Assembly (NCBI GenBank): GCA_910575435.1
Contig: CAJTGI010000011.1
Coordinates: 56,356 to 120,355 of the forward strand
DNA from: Clostridiaceae bacterium
GTDB taxonomy: Bacteria; Bacillota; Clostridia; Lachnospirales; Lachnospiraceae
Direction of reading: 5' to 3'
DNA length: 64,000 nucleotides
Shown here: piece by piece, positions 26,174-36,262 of the stretch
How the letters are laid out: each line of letters starts with the position of its first letter
How positions within the stretch are numbered: the stretch's first letter is position 1
The notes under the pieces: model-generated
Seen by the model: only the letters and a program-made list of their open reading frames with translations
Database searches by the model: none
What the model was told of the DNA's origin: nothing
Position numbers and translations under genes: made by a program

Positions 26174-28480
26174 TTATTTTATTCGTACACTTTTCGTTTT
26201 TGACCATGTCCCATAGACTGTCTTTCCATCCTGTTTTACATAAGCCCTTGCCTTAAAGTAATATTTCTTTTTCTTCAATTTCTTCACCGTATAGGCTCCT
26301 GCTTTGCCTGATACGGTCTTCGTACTCTTTGCAGCAAATTTCTTGGATGTAGAATATTTCACCTGATAGCCGGAAACATTTTCCAGTTTCTTTACCATGA
26401 CTTTTATTTTTCTGCCCTTTTTCGTTGTCAAATGGGTTATTGATGTCTTACCCGGCTTCTGTGTCGGGCTTTGTTTCTGCGTGCTGTCCGAGGGATCTTT
26501 TTGCTGCGTGCTGACAGCCACCTTCTTATTCCCATTCAAAACCTCCATAACCTTGTCATAGGCTTTTGCCAGATTCATGGCCGCCTGATAAGTAGCATAT
26601 ACATCAGAAACATCCACTTCTTCTGCCTTCTCGCACTTCCTGTACATGCTTTTCACCTTGCCTTCCGGGTATACGGAATAGAGGCTGTAGTCTATGTCGT
26701 ATACTTTTTCCTCCAACTCCTCCAGATACTCCGCTACTTTTTCATCTTTCAGCGCAGGCACGGTATCGGGCATCTCCCGAAGGGAGTCTCCCGCCTGCTG
26801 CTCATAGGCATATGCAATTTCCATCAAAGCCTTTTCATTTCCATAACTTGAGAACATGGACATTCCCAGAGGCATGGCGTGGGTGTATCCATTTGCGGCA
26901 TCCGTCTTCGACATGCCCATAGGAATCATCATATCTGGAAGTCCCGCCACAGGGCCAAAATTATTGATATAGGATGCGCCGTTATTCTTATTGTCAGAAG
27001 TCTCCTCTATGTCTGCCACATCATTCTGGGATACATACATTACTGCATCAATCTGATTGTCCCTCAAAATTTTAGAAATCTGATCCCTGAAATTCAACAT
27101 CTTGCTCCACATTTCCTTGTGGGCATCCGTGTCATAGGGATTCACCATCTCTGCCAGAGAGGAGGCTGCCGTCTCTCCCGATGGGTAAAGATTGCTGTAT
27201 CCTACGCCATATCCGGTTTCCAGAAGATTCTTTACCGTCTTGAAGGGTGCCCCGTCTCCCAACTGGCTGAAATATACGTTTAAATCATACTCGCCTGTAC
27301 TTGAGTAGCCACAATTTCTCAAACTAGTATACAGAGATTCGGGAATCAATTTGGAAATATCAACAATCTCTGCCCCAGCCTTTTTCAAATTTCCCCTGGC
27401 TCTGGTAACCATGCCAGACACCTTGGCATCCAGGGAAACCTTGCTCTCCTTATCCAGAGGCACATCGTCCTTGCCCACGTTGTAGCCAAAAGAGTTGGAG
27501 AGAAATCCAATCCTCTTTCCCTTCAACCCATTCTTGCCCAAGGAAGAGACATATCCATTTCCTTTCAGCTGATTTGCATTGGCATCCACCGTATAGTGAT
27601 CGCTAGCATCCGTTCCCGAAATCACATCCAGCATCAATGCCATATCTTCTGCCGTGCGGCACATCGGCCCGGTAACGTCTCGATCTCCCAACAGCGGGAC
27701 AACGCCATCAATAGATGTCAAGCCCTTGGAGGGGCGTATGCCATAGAGATTCGACAGTGAGGAAGGCCGGCGGATAGAAGAACCTGTATCCGTGCCAAAT
27801 CCTGCCGCTGCAAAATTCGCAGTAATCGCTACTGCCGTCCCGCCAGAAGACCCTGCGGCAGTGCGCCTTGTATCATAGGCATTATGCACGGTTCCGCCCA
27901 GAGTGGAGCGAGAATTAGAGCCACTGGACGCAAACTCCGACATATTTGCCTTTGCCAGGATGATTGCTCCCTCGTCCCGCAATTTTTTTACCGCATAAGC
28001 ATCATCGTTGGCAATGGAATTTTGCAGGGAAAGACACCCGGCAGAAGTGGCAAGCCCCTCCACATCATAATTATCTTTCACAATCACCGGAATGCCGTGA
28101 AGCCTTCCCTTGATTTTTCCATCTCTTCTCTCTGCGTCCAACTTTTCCGCCTCCGAAAGCGCATTGGGATTCACCATGATGATGGAGTTTAAGTCCAAAG
28201 ACTGATCGTACTTTTGAATGCGGTCTATATACATCTGCACCAGCTGTTTTGATGTCAGATTGCCTTGCTCCATTTCCTCCTTCAATTCTGAAACAGTAGC
28301 GTCCATCAAATCAATGGTTGTAAACATATGATCCAGCTTTTCCGCTTCTGTCGCCGCGGAAATCCCAACAGCCGCACTGGCGTAGGATTTCACCGCCAAT
28401 GGTGTCGGAAGGGATGTCAGTACGAGGGCCGATGCAAGAGATAACATGCAGGTTATCTTGCTGTAATTTCTAAGTCTCAT
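26174..28480 (-). CDS. Secreted amidase-signature enzyme with C-terminal Ig/Fn3-like domain
   Basis: A 768-residue exported protein. A signal peptide (SKITCMLSLASALVLTSLP...) is followed by an amidase-signature domain (about 60-590) with the Ser-cisSer-Lys triad elements: Lys in VIVKDNYDVEG, the Ser-rich GSSGGTAVAITANFA, and GSDTGSSIRRP-like nucleophile loop (FGTDTGSSIRRPSS). The last about 90 residues (GRKIKVMVKKLENVSGYQVKYS...) form the Fn3-like module common on clostridial surface proteins; a Ser/Thr/Gln-rich linker precedes it. It hydrolyses an amide bond outside the cell; the substrate is unknown (peptide amides or wall-derived compounds are possible). GAGGT precedes the ATG. Single gene. 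Confidence 0.93.
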   Translation of the reverse strand: MRLRNYSKITCMLSLASALVLTSLPTPLAVKSYASAAVGISAATEAEKLDHMFTTIDLMDATVSELKEEMEQGNLTSKQLVQMYIDRIQKYDQSLDLNSIIMVNPNALSEAEKLDAERRDGKIKGRLHGIPVIVKDNYDVEGLATSAGCLSLQNSIANDDAYAVKKLRDEGAIILAKANMSEFASSGSNSRSTLGGTVHNAYDTRRTAAGSSGGTAVAITANFAAAGFGTDTGSSIRRPSSLSNLYGIRPSKGLTSIDGVVPLLGDRDVTGPMCRTAEDMALMLDVISGTDASDHYTVDANANQLKGNGYVSSLGKNGLKGKRIGFLSNSFGYNVGKDDVPLDKESKVSLDAKVSGMVTRARGNLKKAGAEIVDISKLIPESLYTSLRNCGYSSTGEYDLNVYFSQLGDGAPFKTVKNLLETGYGVGYSNLYPSGETAASSLAEMVNPYDTDAHKEMWSKMLNFRDQISKILRDNQIDAVMYVSQNDVADIEETSDNKNNGASYINNFGPVAGLPDMMIPMGMSKTDAANGYTHAMPLGMSMFSSYGNEKALMEIAYAYEQQAGDSLREMPDTVPALKDEKVAEYLEELEEKVYDIDYSLYSVYPEGKVKSMYRKCEKAEEVDVSDVYATYQAAMNLAKAYDKVMEVLNGNKKVAVSTQQKDPSDSTQKQSPTQKPGKTSITHLTTKKGRKIKVMVKKLENVSGYQVKYSTSKKFAAKSTKTVSGKAGAYTVKKLKKKKYYFKARAYVKQDGKTVYGTWSKTKSVRIK

Positions 28481-28901
28481 ATGTACCTCTTTTCTGCACT
28501 GCAGTCTGCACCTGCCTGCTGCTTGAATTGCAACAGGCTATCTGTCTGCGCCTGCAGTGCGCCGCCACAGACAGATGTAGTATAAAAACTATATGCTGTT
28601 GTAAAAACCATCAAGTATTTTTGGAAAAAAGAGCCAAAAAAAAGAGTTTATCTGCGCACTCCGGCACAAAATAAACTCCTTTGTTTATCTTTCCTGCAAA
28701 ATTTCCTTCTCAATTTTTACAGGAGCAACTATACCACATAATATTTAACATGTAAATAAAAATAAGCATTTTAATAGATATCATCGTTAATCACAACATT
28801 TCACAAAATAATATTAAGAAACACCATTGTTATTCTTTACTTTATTAAGTCCCTTATCATATCCATCTCCAAGTGCCATGCATGTCCATCCGTGGCGACA
28901 A
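28481..28901. other. Intergenic region upstream of the amidase gene
   Basis: Apart from a terminator at 28636-28680 it holds a G+C-rich imperfect inverted repeat (CTGCACTGCAG and CCTGCAGTGCG, 28498-28565) just upstream of the amidase gene, and A+T-rich sequence. No gene is supported. Confidence 0.6.
28636..28680 (-). terminator. Terminator of the HD-GYP/GGDEF genes
   Basis: On the minus strand GAGTTTAT, a loop of about 19, ATAAACTC, then an eight-T run, some 220 bases past the HD-GYP stop codon. Confidence 0.75.
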
Positions 28902-30890
28902 TTAATCCGGATACTTTGCATGAATCTCCTGAAATTGGTCGAAGGTGTCCACAAAGGCATCCACCACATCGGGATCAAAGTGACTGCCCCGGTCACCCAC
29001 GATAATCTCCCTGGCCTTCTCATCAGAAAAGGGCTTCTTATAGGGACGCTTGCTCACCAGTGCGTCAAACACGTCTGCCAGGGCCACGATGCGGCTGTCC
29101 AAATGGATTTCCCAGTTCTTCCTCCCCATGTAGCCAGTGCCATCCCACTTCTCATGATGCTCCAGAGCGATGGTCTTTGCCGTCTCCATAATCTTGCCGG
29201 GAGCGTTCCGCAGCAACCGCTCCCCCTCCTTGATGTGAGTCTTAATGACATCAAACTCCTCCGGCGTAAGCTTTCCAGGCTTCTCCAATATTTCAGCCGG
29301 TATATTAATCTTTCCGATATCATGCATCATGGAAGCAATGCGAATCGTATTCACATCATCCGGGGAATATCCCATAGCCTCTGCCAAAATCCGAGTATAT
29401 TCCGACACCCGCTTTACATGAAGCCCGGTAAACTCCGATTTGGCCTCCACAATCTCCGCCAGAGACTGAATCGTCTGTTCCGACACATCGTTTACCTGCT
29501 GGTTCGTAAGCAGCAGCACCATCCTTTTCTTAATATTATCCAATAGGTGGTTCAGTGTCATCACCAACTCAAACAAGCATTCATGGAGTATCTTGTCCCC
29601 ATGGTATTCCAACGTGAGAAAGCCAAAGAATTCATCCAGAATGTTCAGGGGAATGGTCAGAAGCTGGGGCGCATTGTCAAAAGTCTCCTCCGGCAATGTC
29701 CAAAGCTCATCCAGCGTGCGAGGAAGGAGGGGAAGGGAATCCCCGTCTTCCGTAATATGCTTTAGCAAAATCACCGGCGCATTGCTGCCCGATATCACTG
29801 GCAAATCTGCCAGTGCTGCAAATTCTGCATTCAGATAAAGATTCACGCCAGCAAGCCCCGGCTCCCGGACATAATCGGGAAAATGCTTTGCCAAAGCCTG
29901 CAGCGTCGTCTCCGTATTCACATAAGTGGTGAACTCATAGGTATTATGACGGTATGCCCGCTCCAGTTCCGTCATGGAGAAGAGGTTCACCAGCCTATTG
30001 TCTGTCTTTTTCTTATCATGTCTCTCGCAGCCGCAGGATTCCGTATAGACATTTTTGCAGGGAATGGCAACGTCCTGGTCAAAGGGAATCTCTCCCCGAA
30101 GCATCCCGTCCAACTGTCCTATCACCACCCTGCCAGTCTCCTCCGGGTCATAGATTGCAGTAGTCAGAAGGGGCAGGTGGTACTCCCGTTCCTGCAAGCC
30201 GCCCAGTCCAGTGACAATGATGTCACCGGGCACATGGAAGCCCCTCTCCGCCAGATAATCGCACACGGCAATGCCCATGGCATCATTGGCACACACGATG
30301 GCATCCGGCAAGGGCAAATCCGATGCCAGAAACTCTTTCGCCGCCTCTCTGGCGGGCATCCTCCAGAAGTCCCCATAGCCTATGCGTCCTTCCTCCACCG
30401 GATACCCATTCTCCTTCAGCACGCTCCTGTATATCTCTATGCGCCTTTCAGACACCGGGTGACCCATGGCACCCGCCATAAAATTAATCCTCTTGCAGTG
30501 GTGGCACGAAATCAAATGCCGTATGATATCAGCTAGGGAGGATTCTGCGTCATACTGGATATTGCAGGTATATTCCAACGTGCCCTTGATATTCAGGACA
30601 GGAATGCCCGCTTCTATCCCCTTCTTGGCCAGTTCTTCCTGAATTGGCTCATATTTTATTACCTCGCTAAAAAGAATCAGAGCGCAGAATCGGTCGAAAT
30701 GGATTAGCTCAAATATTCTCTGTTCCGCCATATCGCTCTTTGATCTATGATATAAATCAGAAAACGGAGCAAAAATATGCAAGTAATAGCCGTGCTTCTC
30801 GGCTTCTGCCCCCAGTGCCGTTAACAATCTATGCACTGCAATCTTGTGAATGCTGGTGACGCAAACGCCAATAATTTTCTTCTCTCCCAT
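28902..30890 (-). CDS. LacI-type sensor domain fused to HD-GYP phosphodiesterase
   Basis: A 662-residue cytosolic protein. Residues 1-275 are a periplasmic-binding-protein fold of the LacI/GalR effector type without its helix-turn-helix (IIGVCVTSIHKIAVHRLL; PDAIVCANDAMGIAVCDYL; IIVTGLGGLQE). A GAF-like middle and a helical linker lead to an HD-GYP domain: HDIGKINIP, EHHEKWDGTGYMG, DVFDALVSKRPYKKP, and GSHFDPDVVDAF. The GYP triplet reads GYM, but metal-binding His/Asp residues are present, so c-di-GMP hydrolysis is plausible. No signal peptide or membrane helix. It follows the GGDEF gene by 76 bases in the same direction. Confidence 0.92.
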   Translation of the reverse strand: MGEKKIIGVCVTSIHKIAVHRLLTALGAEAEKHGYYLHIFAPFSDLYHRSKSDMAEQRIFELIHFDRFCALILFSEVIKYEPIQEELAKKGIEAGIPVLNIKGTLEYTCNIQYDAESSLADIIRHLISCHHCKRINFMAGAMGHPVSERRIEIYRSVLKENGYPVEEGRIGYGDFWRMPAREAAKEFLASDLPLPDAIVCANDAMGIAVCDYLAERGFHVPGDIIVTGLGGLQEREYHLPLLTTAIYDPEETGRVVIGQLDGMLRGEIPFDQDVAIPCKNVYTESCGCERHDKKKTDNRLVNLFSMTELERAYRHNTYEFTTYVNTETTLQALAKHFPDYVREPGLAGVNLYLNAEFAALADLPVISGSNAPVILLKHITEDGDSLPLLPRTLDELWTLPEETFDNAPQLLTIPLNILDEFFGFLTLEYHGDKILHECLFELVMTLNHLLDNIKKRMVLLLTNQQVNDVSEQTIQSLAEIVEAKSEFTGLHVKRVSEYTRILAEAMGYSPDDVNTIRIASMMHDIGKINIPAEILEKPGKLTPEEFDVIKTHIKEGERLLRNAPGKIMETAKTIALEHHEKWDGTGYMGRKNWEIHLDSRIVALADVFDALVSKRPYKKPFSDEKAREIIVGDRGSHFDPDVVDAFVDTFDQFQEIHAKYPD

Positions 30891-30966
30891 TCACCAAACC
30901 TTTCCGTCAAACAAGATGGCTTGTCTGTCTGCTGTAAAAATACATCCTTTAAATCGCCCCGCCGCC

Positions 30967-32841
30967 CTATGTTTTCTTCCGTTTTTTCTTCTTATCTTCA
31001 TACATCTTAATATCCGCCTGATTGTATGCATAATCAAAGTTAAAATCTTCGGGCGCACATTTCTCCACGCCAATGCTGACAGAGACGGTAAAAGACTTGG
31101 TATGATTTTCATTGATGCGCTGAATGCGCTCCTGAATCATGGAAATGAGCTGATCCTCAGCAACCTCCTGGCAGACCCCGATGCATGCGGCAAATTCATC
31201 CCCGCCAAACCTGCCATATATGGCATGGGGCAGATCCAGATGCCTTAAGGCATTTGCCACAGAGCATATAATATAATCTCCATTCTCATGCCCCAAAGTA
31301 TCATTTACATATTTTAAGTTATCAGCGTCTATCGATACTACCGCCAGCAGCAAATCGCGGTCAAGGGCGCACTGAACCAAATCGGGAAGGGCGGCATAAA
31401 ACCCCTTTCGATTGTACAGCTTTGTCATGGCATCATGCTTTGCCATCTCTTCCATGTAATCTGCCGTATACTTGATATACCTTACATTCTGATTGCACCC
31501 CAGCAAAATATTGATGGCCGCAGTATACTGGTTAATCCTCCTATACTGGTGTTCAACAATATTGAAATAACTTGCCACAAAGCCCAGGGAATTGCTCCAA
31601 AATCCCAGCGCAGTCAGCACAAAAGGCTGCTCTTCCCGAATTAGAATATCCCAGTAAAGCGTCATGTCCTTCTCTTTGGAGACAGCGAAAAGAGGGATGC
31701 GTTTTTCATTCGGCGTGTATAGCACGCACACGGAATCATCCATGGTCATTTTAACATTTTTAACCAAAGGATTGATTTTATTATCAAAATATGCCTGCTT
31801 CAAAAAGATAATGCAGTTTCCAAAATCAACCTGGCGAAGCCGTTCTGCAATTTCCTCCGCATCATTGCATGCAACTGCATTTTCCGTAAGCTCGTATAGT
31901 TTGCGCTCCATCTCAAAATATCCATAAAATGCATCCTCATTCTCCCGCGCGATCAGTCCGAAATTGGGCATGGGAAGTTCCCGCGTACATCCGCAGCTGG
32001 AAAAAATATCAAGGACGAAATCCACCGAATGGGTCCCATTCACATTCTTTCCCTGCAGGGCCAGCCTGATATTGCGAACGATTTCCCGTACCATCCCCGG
32101 CAAATTATAATGGCAGGTCGTAATAGGAGGCGTGCAATACTGCGCCTCCTTGATGCCGTCAAACCCTGTGACAATCACATCCCGAGGTACAGAGATGCCG
32201 TGATGCTGCAATTCATTGCAGACAGTAATCGCTGTGGTATCATTCACGCAAATAATGGCATCAGGCAGTTCTCCTCTCCCGATGAGGGAATTCACCACAT
32301 CCTGCACAGGCCCAAACCAATAGTCGCCGTAACTGAGCATATCCTCTGAAAAGGGAATGTTATTTTCCGCCAATATCCTTTTCAATACCTTAATCCTATT
32401 TTCAGAATGATATTCTCCCTGAAATCCAGCAATAAAATGGAGGTTTGCACAGTGATGCTTCTCGATTACATGGCGCACCACTAGTTCAAAACCATGTTCA
32501 TCATCCAATACGAAGTTGATGTACTTGCTATACTCGGCGCCAATGGTAACAACGGGCTTATTATGTAGTTCTGCCTGGGCGGCCACCTCCTGCATCGCCT
32601 TTTTATCATGATAATATTCTTCATAAATGACAATGGCATCTACGACATTATAATCAATCAAGTCAAAAATTGTCTTCTCTACCATGTCAGCCTCTGTATT
32701 CCAGTACAAGTCTGAACAGGTGTGGTAAATTACCAGACGGTATCCATATTCCAGCAGAGACTCATTCAATTCTGCAATGAACTCTGTGTGCTCATACGCC
32801 TTGGGAACACATAGCGCAATAATTGTGCTGCCTTTATACAT
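30967..32841 (-). CDS. LacI-type sensor domain fused to GGDEF diguanylate cyclase
   Basis: A 624-residue cytosolic protein with the same first part as its neighbour: LacI-type ligand-binding fold (STIIALCVPKAYEHTEFIAEL; PDAIICVNDTTAITVCNEL; VIVTGFDGIKE) and a similar middle region. The C-terminal GGDEF domain (about 455-620) has the intact active-site loop GRFGGDEF. The usual inhibitory RxxD five residues before GGDEF is not seen. AAGGGAG precedes the ATG. It probably makes c-di-GMP in response to an intracellular small molecule, opposed by the HD-GYP protein downstream. Confidence 0.93.
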   Translation of the reverse strand: MYKGSTIIALCVPKAYEHTEFIAELNESLLEYGYRLVIYHTCSDLYWNTEADMVEKTIFDLIDYNVVDAIVIYEEYYHDKKAMQEVAAQAELHNKPVVTIGAEYSKYINFVLDDEHGFELVVRHVIEKHHCANLHFIAGFQGEYHSENRIKVLKRILAENNIPFSEDMLSYGDYWFGPVQDVVNSLIGRGELPDAIICVNDTTAITVCNELQHHGISVPRDVIVTGFDGIKEAQYCTPPITTCHYNLPGMVREIVRNIRLALQGKNVNGTHSVDFVLDIFSSCGCTRELPMPNFGLIARENEDAFYGYFEMERKLYELTENAVACNDAEEIAERLRQVDFGNCIIFLKQAYFDNKINPLVKNVKMTMDDSVCVLYTPNEKRIPLFAVSKEKDMTLYWDILIREEQPFVLTALGFWSNSLGFVASYFNIVEHQYRRINQYTAAINILLGCNQNVRYIKYTADYMEEMAKHDAMTKLYNRKGFYAALPDLVQCALDRDLLLAVVSIDADNLKYVNDTLGHENGDYIICSVANALRHLDLPHAIYGRFGGDEFAACIGVCQEVAEDQLISMIQERIQRINENHTKSFTVSVSIGVEKCAPEDFNFDYAYNQADIKMYEDKKKKRKKT

Positions 32842-33067
32842 AAAAGTACAATCTCCCTTTCATCATGGTATTTCAATGCGATGCCAACTCATAATCCGAG
32901 TATACTATATGCATTGGCCGGAAGTCAATGTTTACATGATGCCCGAGTCCATCCTTTTTCAGACACCGGGAAAAACAGAATATTAAACCTTAAGGTATAA
33001 ATCACGAAAAACATCACAGGTATTGTCTTTTAATTCATAAAATGTACCATCGAAGGAAATGATATTT

Positions 33068-33337
33068 TCATTCAAGGAAGCATATCAAAATATTCTTTCC
33101 ATCTTTATGGACTGTAATTGATGTGATGCTTTCACATACATCGTTCGTATAAACTGAATTATTAAAACTAAAGTCCAAAAAATCTATATTTTCAAAATTA
33201 GGATCTGATTCTACCTTTGTTTTTATTTCTTCATTCTTTACATTCGCCCCACTCAAATGCATAAATGCTCCAATAGTCACCAGCAAAATCAATAATACTC
33301 CAATGAAAATATAGATTGTGATTTTAGATCGAATCAT
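33068..33337 (-). CDS. Small membrane-anchored protein of unknown function
   Basis: 89 residues from ATG 33337. The AAGGAG 9 bases upstream would fall inside the coding region if the TTG at 33355 were used. One N-terminal membrane helix (ITIYIFIGVLLILLVTIGAF) and an extracytoplasmic domain of about 60 residues (ENIDFLDFSFNNSVYTNDVC). Not recognised. It lies alone in an A+T-rich stretch. Confidence 0.6.
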   Translation of the reverse strand: MIRSKITIYIFIGVLLILLVTIGAFMHLSGANVKNEEIKTKVESDPNFENIDFLDFSFNNSVYTNDVCESITSITVHKDGKNILICFLE

Positions 33338-33776
33338 TTTACATATCTCCTTCAATTTAATACAGCGTGACTGTCCATTTAAAATAATAGTTTGAAAAAT
33401 ATGCTATGCAATTAGTTGAATTATATGTCATAACAACCTTATTCTTTTTTGTTTGTGATAACAAAGCACCCGATTTATACGTAATGTTTTCTAATGGGTA
33501 TTTTTTCCTATATTTTTAACAACTTATAATGCATATTCAATAAAATTTACTATATCACATGTAACAAATAATTACAATTAGATAATTAACTTTTAAAAAT
33601 GCCCTACCCCTAAAATTTCTAATAGTTTTGCCAAATCTGTAAATTAGAATTGGAATGGTTATTTTCTTGCTTGCCTTTTTTCTCTAAAAATAGTATAATT
33701 GATAACCGATTACAGAATATGGTATTTATATATTTATGCATGAGTGTTATTTAGGGTTGTTATCAGAGGGGAAACA
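33338..33776. other. A+T-rich intergenic region between divergent genes
   Basis: Contains the promoter at 33671-33699 on the plus strand and the leader of the small membrane protein gene on the minus strand. No further gene, repeat or strong hairpin seen. Confidence 0.6.
33671..33699 (+). promoter_or_regulatory. Promoter of the GT-C glycosyltransferase gene
   Basis: TTGCCT, 17 bases, TATAAT, with about 77 bases to the start codon. Confidence 0.6.
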
Positions 33777-35276
33777 ATGTATATATTAGAAAAACTGCTG
33801 ACCGTTTTTTACACGATTATCTTTTCAATGATTCTAGTTATCGTCATCTTGGCGATGCTGTCCTGGTCTGCCTATATGGCAGGAATATTCCCCTTATTAG
33901 GGGTACTGGTATTTTTATATCTCAAAAAAAAGAAAAGGCTACTGCCTACCCGCGCATGCAGATATCTGTGGTACGTGGCCAGCTGCTGCTCCCTTGCCCT
34001 GCTAATCTGGATTTCCTTTACATGCAAAGTGGATTTTTCATGGGACTGGGGGAAGAATCTCCTGTCCTCCACGGAATATGTCATGACCGATCATCTGCAG
34101 TCAGCGGAATATTATGCCCGATATCCCAATAACCAGTTGTGCCTGATTGGCGTGACAGGACTGTTCCAGCTCATCCATTATTTATATCCCCCAGCAGGCT
34201 TAGAAATATTCCATAACGTATCCATCGTGATTAGCTGCCTTTTCGTATGGGCCACAATCAATGTGATCTACCTCATCGGCAAGGAAATATGGGGTATACG
34301 CCGAGCAGTTTTGGCGGGATTATTTTCTGTTGGATGCCTCCCATTTTATATGTATGCCCAATTTTTATATACAGATACGCCGGGCCTTCTGCTGCTGACG
34401 ATTCTCATCTACTTAGACATCAAGATCTTTCGGGAAAATCACTTTCCCAGGAGAATCGCCTTTGCCATCCTGATGGGAATGATTGCAGGCATCACATACC
34501 ACGTCAAGGTCATCCCGTTCATTATTTTTATTGCGATGATTCTTGCAGAACTCTTTCACAGAAACCGCCGGGCAAGGGAAAAAGCCGCCGTCCTTGCCTC
34601 CGCAATACTAATCTGCCTAGGAACCTGGTATTCGTTAGGAAGTTTTTCCGACCAAGTCTCCTCGGATCAATTTGGCATTACTGCCGAGGCGAAGGAGCAA
34701 TGGCAATTTCCGCTCACCCATTGGGTCATGATGGGACTGAATAGCGAAAGCATGGGCGGATATCACGAACAGGATGTCAGCTATACTGCATATTTCACCA
34801 CCATGAATGAGCGGAAGGAACAGAATATCCGAGTCATCCAGGAAAGAATTCGCGAATTTGGCATAGACGGACTTTTCAGACATATATTTCATGGAAAACT
34901 GCCCAGAACATGGGGAAACAGTTGTCTCTCCGGGGATGACTACCTCAGTCGCTTGCCAAAAGATAGGGAGAATGAAATCGTTCAGTTTATGATGCTGAAT
35001 GGAAAATATCATGACTATTGCCTAATCTATACATGGACTTACTACGTGATTTTGTTTATTGGAATCATCCTGTCGGGAATCATGGCCGTAAAAAACAGGC
35101 AACGGCAAGACGTTCTGCTGATGGGAAGGATTGCGCTGTTGGGATTGGCCTTTTTCCAGATTTTATGGGAATGCAACAGCAGATACCTAATCACCTTTAT
35201 TCCACTGCTGATTATCATGACCTTGGACGGATATTTCAGGTGCAAGGAAGAACGGCATATTTATTCAGAATATTAA
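33777..35276 (+). CDS. GT-C family (PMT/ArnT-like) membrane glycosyltransferase
   Basis: A 499-residue polytopic protein with about 11 membrane helices. The large loop after helix 2-3 carries DFSWDWGKNL and TDHLQSAEYYARYPNNQL, the acidic catalytic-loop region of dolichyl- or undecaprenyl-phosphate sugar transferases (PMT_2 type). The start is ATG 33777, after AGAGGGGAAAC; the upstream codons lack a ribosome site. It would transfer a sugar from a lipid carrier to a protein or wall polymer outside the membrane. Monocistronic and convergent with the amidohydrolase gene; no carrier-charging GT2 gene adjoins it. Confidence 0.85.
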   Translation: MYILEKLLTVFYTIIFSMILVIVILAMLSWSAYMAGIFPLLGVLVFLYLKKKKRLLPTRACRYLWYVASCCSLALLIWISFTCKVDFSWDWGKNLLSSTEYVMTDHLQSAEYYARYPNNQLCLIGVTGLFQLIHYLYPPAGLEIFHNVSIVISCLFVWATINVIYLIGKEIWGIRRAVLAGLFSVGCLPFYMYAQFLYTDTPGLLLLTILIYLDIKIFRENHFPRRIAFAILMGMIAGITYHVKVIPFIIFIAMILAELFHRNRRAREKAAVLASAILICLGTWYSLGSFSDQVSSDQFGITAEAKEQWQFPLTHWVMMGLNSESMGGYHEQDVSYTAYFTTMNERKEQNIRVIQERIREFGIDGLFRHIFHGKLPRTWGNSCLSGDDYLSRLPKDRENEIVQFMMLNGKYHDYCLIYTWTYYVILFIGIILSGIMAVKNRQRQDVLLMGRIALLGLAFFQILWECNSRYLITFIPLLIIMTLDGYFRCKEERHIYSEY

Positions 35277-35279
35277 AAA

Positions 35280-35322
35280 TGCGCTATCGCCATTCACATC
35301 CACTGCGAATGGCGATAGCGCA
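35280..35322. terminator. Perfect 16-bp hairpin after the glycosyltransferase gene
   Basis: TGCGCTATCGCCATTC (35280-35295) and GAATGGCGATAGCGCA (35307-35322), loop of 11. It sits between convergent genes and probably serves both, but has no T run on either strand. Confidence 0.6.
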
Positions 35323-35345
35323 CTTATGAGTTCGTGTAATCACGG

Positions 35346-36152
35346 TCAAAAACGAATCAAATCCTCCGCATTCTTCCCCAAGATTTTACCCAAGCAATCC
35401 TGATCTTGAATCAGCTGGCGAATTTTTGCCAGGGATTCCTTCTGTCCGCTCCAAGGGCTGTCTGTGGCGAAGAGAACCCTGTCTGCCCCATGCTTTTCCA
35501 AAATCCGCATAAAAGCATCCTCATCAATGAATCCAAAAATGTAAGCGGTATCTAAATACACATTCTGCCCTGCGACCAGCCGCTCCACATCATCCCACAG
35601 GCCGAAGGCTCCATAATGGGCCAGCACCATTCTTTCCGGAGCCACCTCATCTATCACTTTCTGAATGCGTTCCGCAGTACAGCGCACATTGTCAGGAAAG
35701 CCGATATCCACCCCCGCATGCACCACCGTCACCAGGCCCAGTTCCGTGGCGTAATCCAGGATGCGCATGTACTTGATATCATCGAAATAAGTATCCTGAT
35801 AATCTGGGTGAAGCTTGATTCCCTGGAGTCCCAAATCTTTGATGATGCGCAATTCCCTCTTAAAGTCCAGGGTGTCTGGGTGGATTCCGCCAAAAGATAA
35901 GAGCCGATGCTCCTGTTCCTGATATTTTTCATTCAGCCTTGCCGCAAATTCGTTAACCGTATTAAATTGCTCCGGCCTAGTAACCACTGGGAGGACGATG
36001 GACACGTCCACCCCCGCCTCCTCCATGGACGTCACCAGGCTATTTTCCTTTCCATCGGTAAATGCCCTGACATTTGCAATATTTTCTAGTTTCTCAATGG
36101 TACTCGCCGCTATTTTCTCTGGAAAAATATGGGTATGGAAATCCACAATCAT
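35346..36152 (-). CDS. Amidohydrolase family protein (PF04909 type)
   Basis: A 268-residue TIM-barrel hydrolase. Metal-site motifs: DFHTHIFP at the N-terminus (H-x-H), GIKLHPDYQ, VVHAGVD, LAHYGAFG, and the final Asp in FATDSPWSGQ. These fit the amidohydrolase 2 group (decarboxylases and lactonases with a zinc site). GAGGAG lies before the ATG. It follows the ACT-domain gene in the same direction by 110 bases, so it may belong to the aryl-pyruvate cluster, but the link is only positional. Confidence 0.9.
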   Translation of the reverse strand: MIVDFHTHIFPEKIAASTIEKLENIANVRAFTDGKENSLVTSMEEAGVDVSIVLPVVTRPEQFNTVNEFAARLNEKYQEQEHRLLSFGGIHPDTLDFKRELRIIKDLGLQGIKLHPDYQDTYFDDIKYMRILDYATELGLVTVVHAGVDIGFPDNVRCTAERIQKVIDEVAPERMVLAHYGAFGLWDDVERLVAGQNVYLDTAYIFGFIDEDAFMRILEKHGADRVLFATDSPWSGQKESLAKIRQLIQDQDCLGKILGKNAEDLIRF

Positions 36153-36262
36153 CGTATCAGCTCCTCACTCAAATGTGTCTATATTATCTGCTATATCCAT
36201 TGCTGCTATTCACAGCAATCCATGCCTGGTACGCCAATCTGCCCAAAGCCATGAATCCAAAG

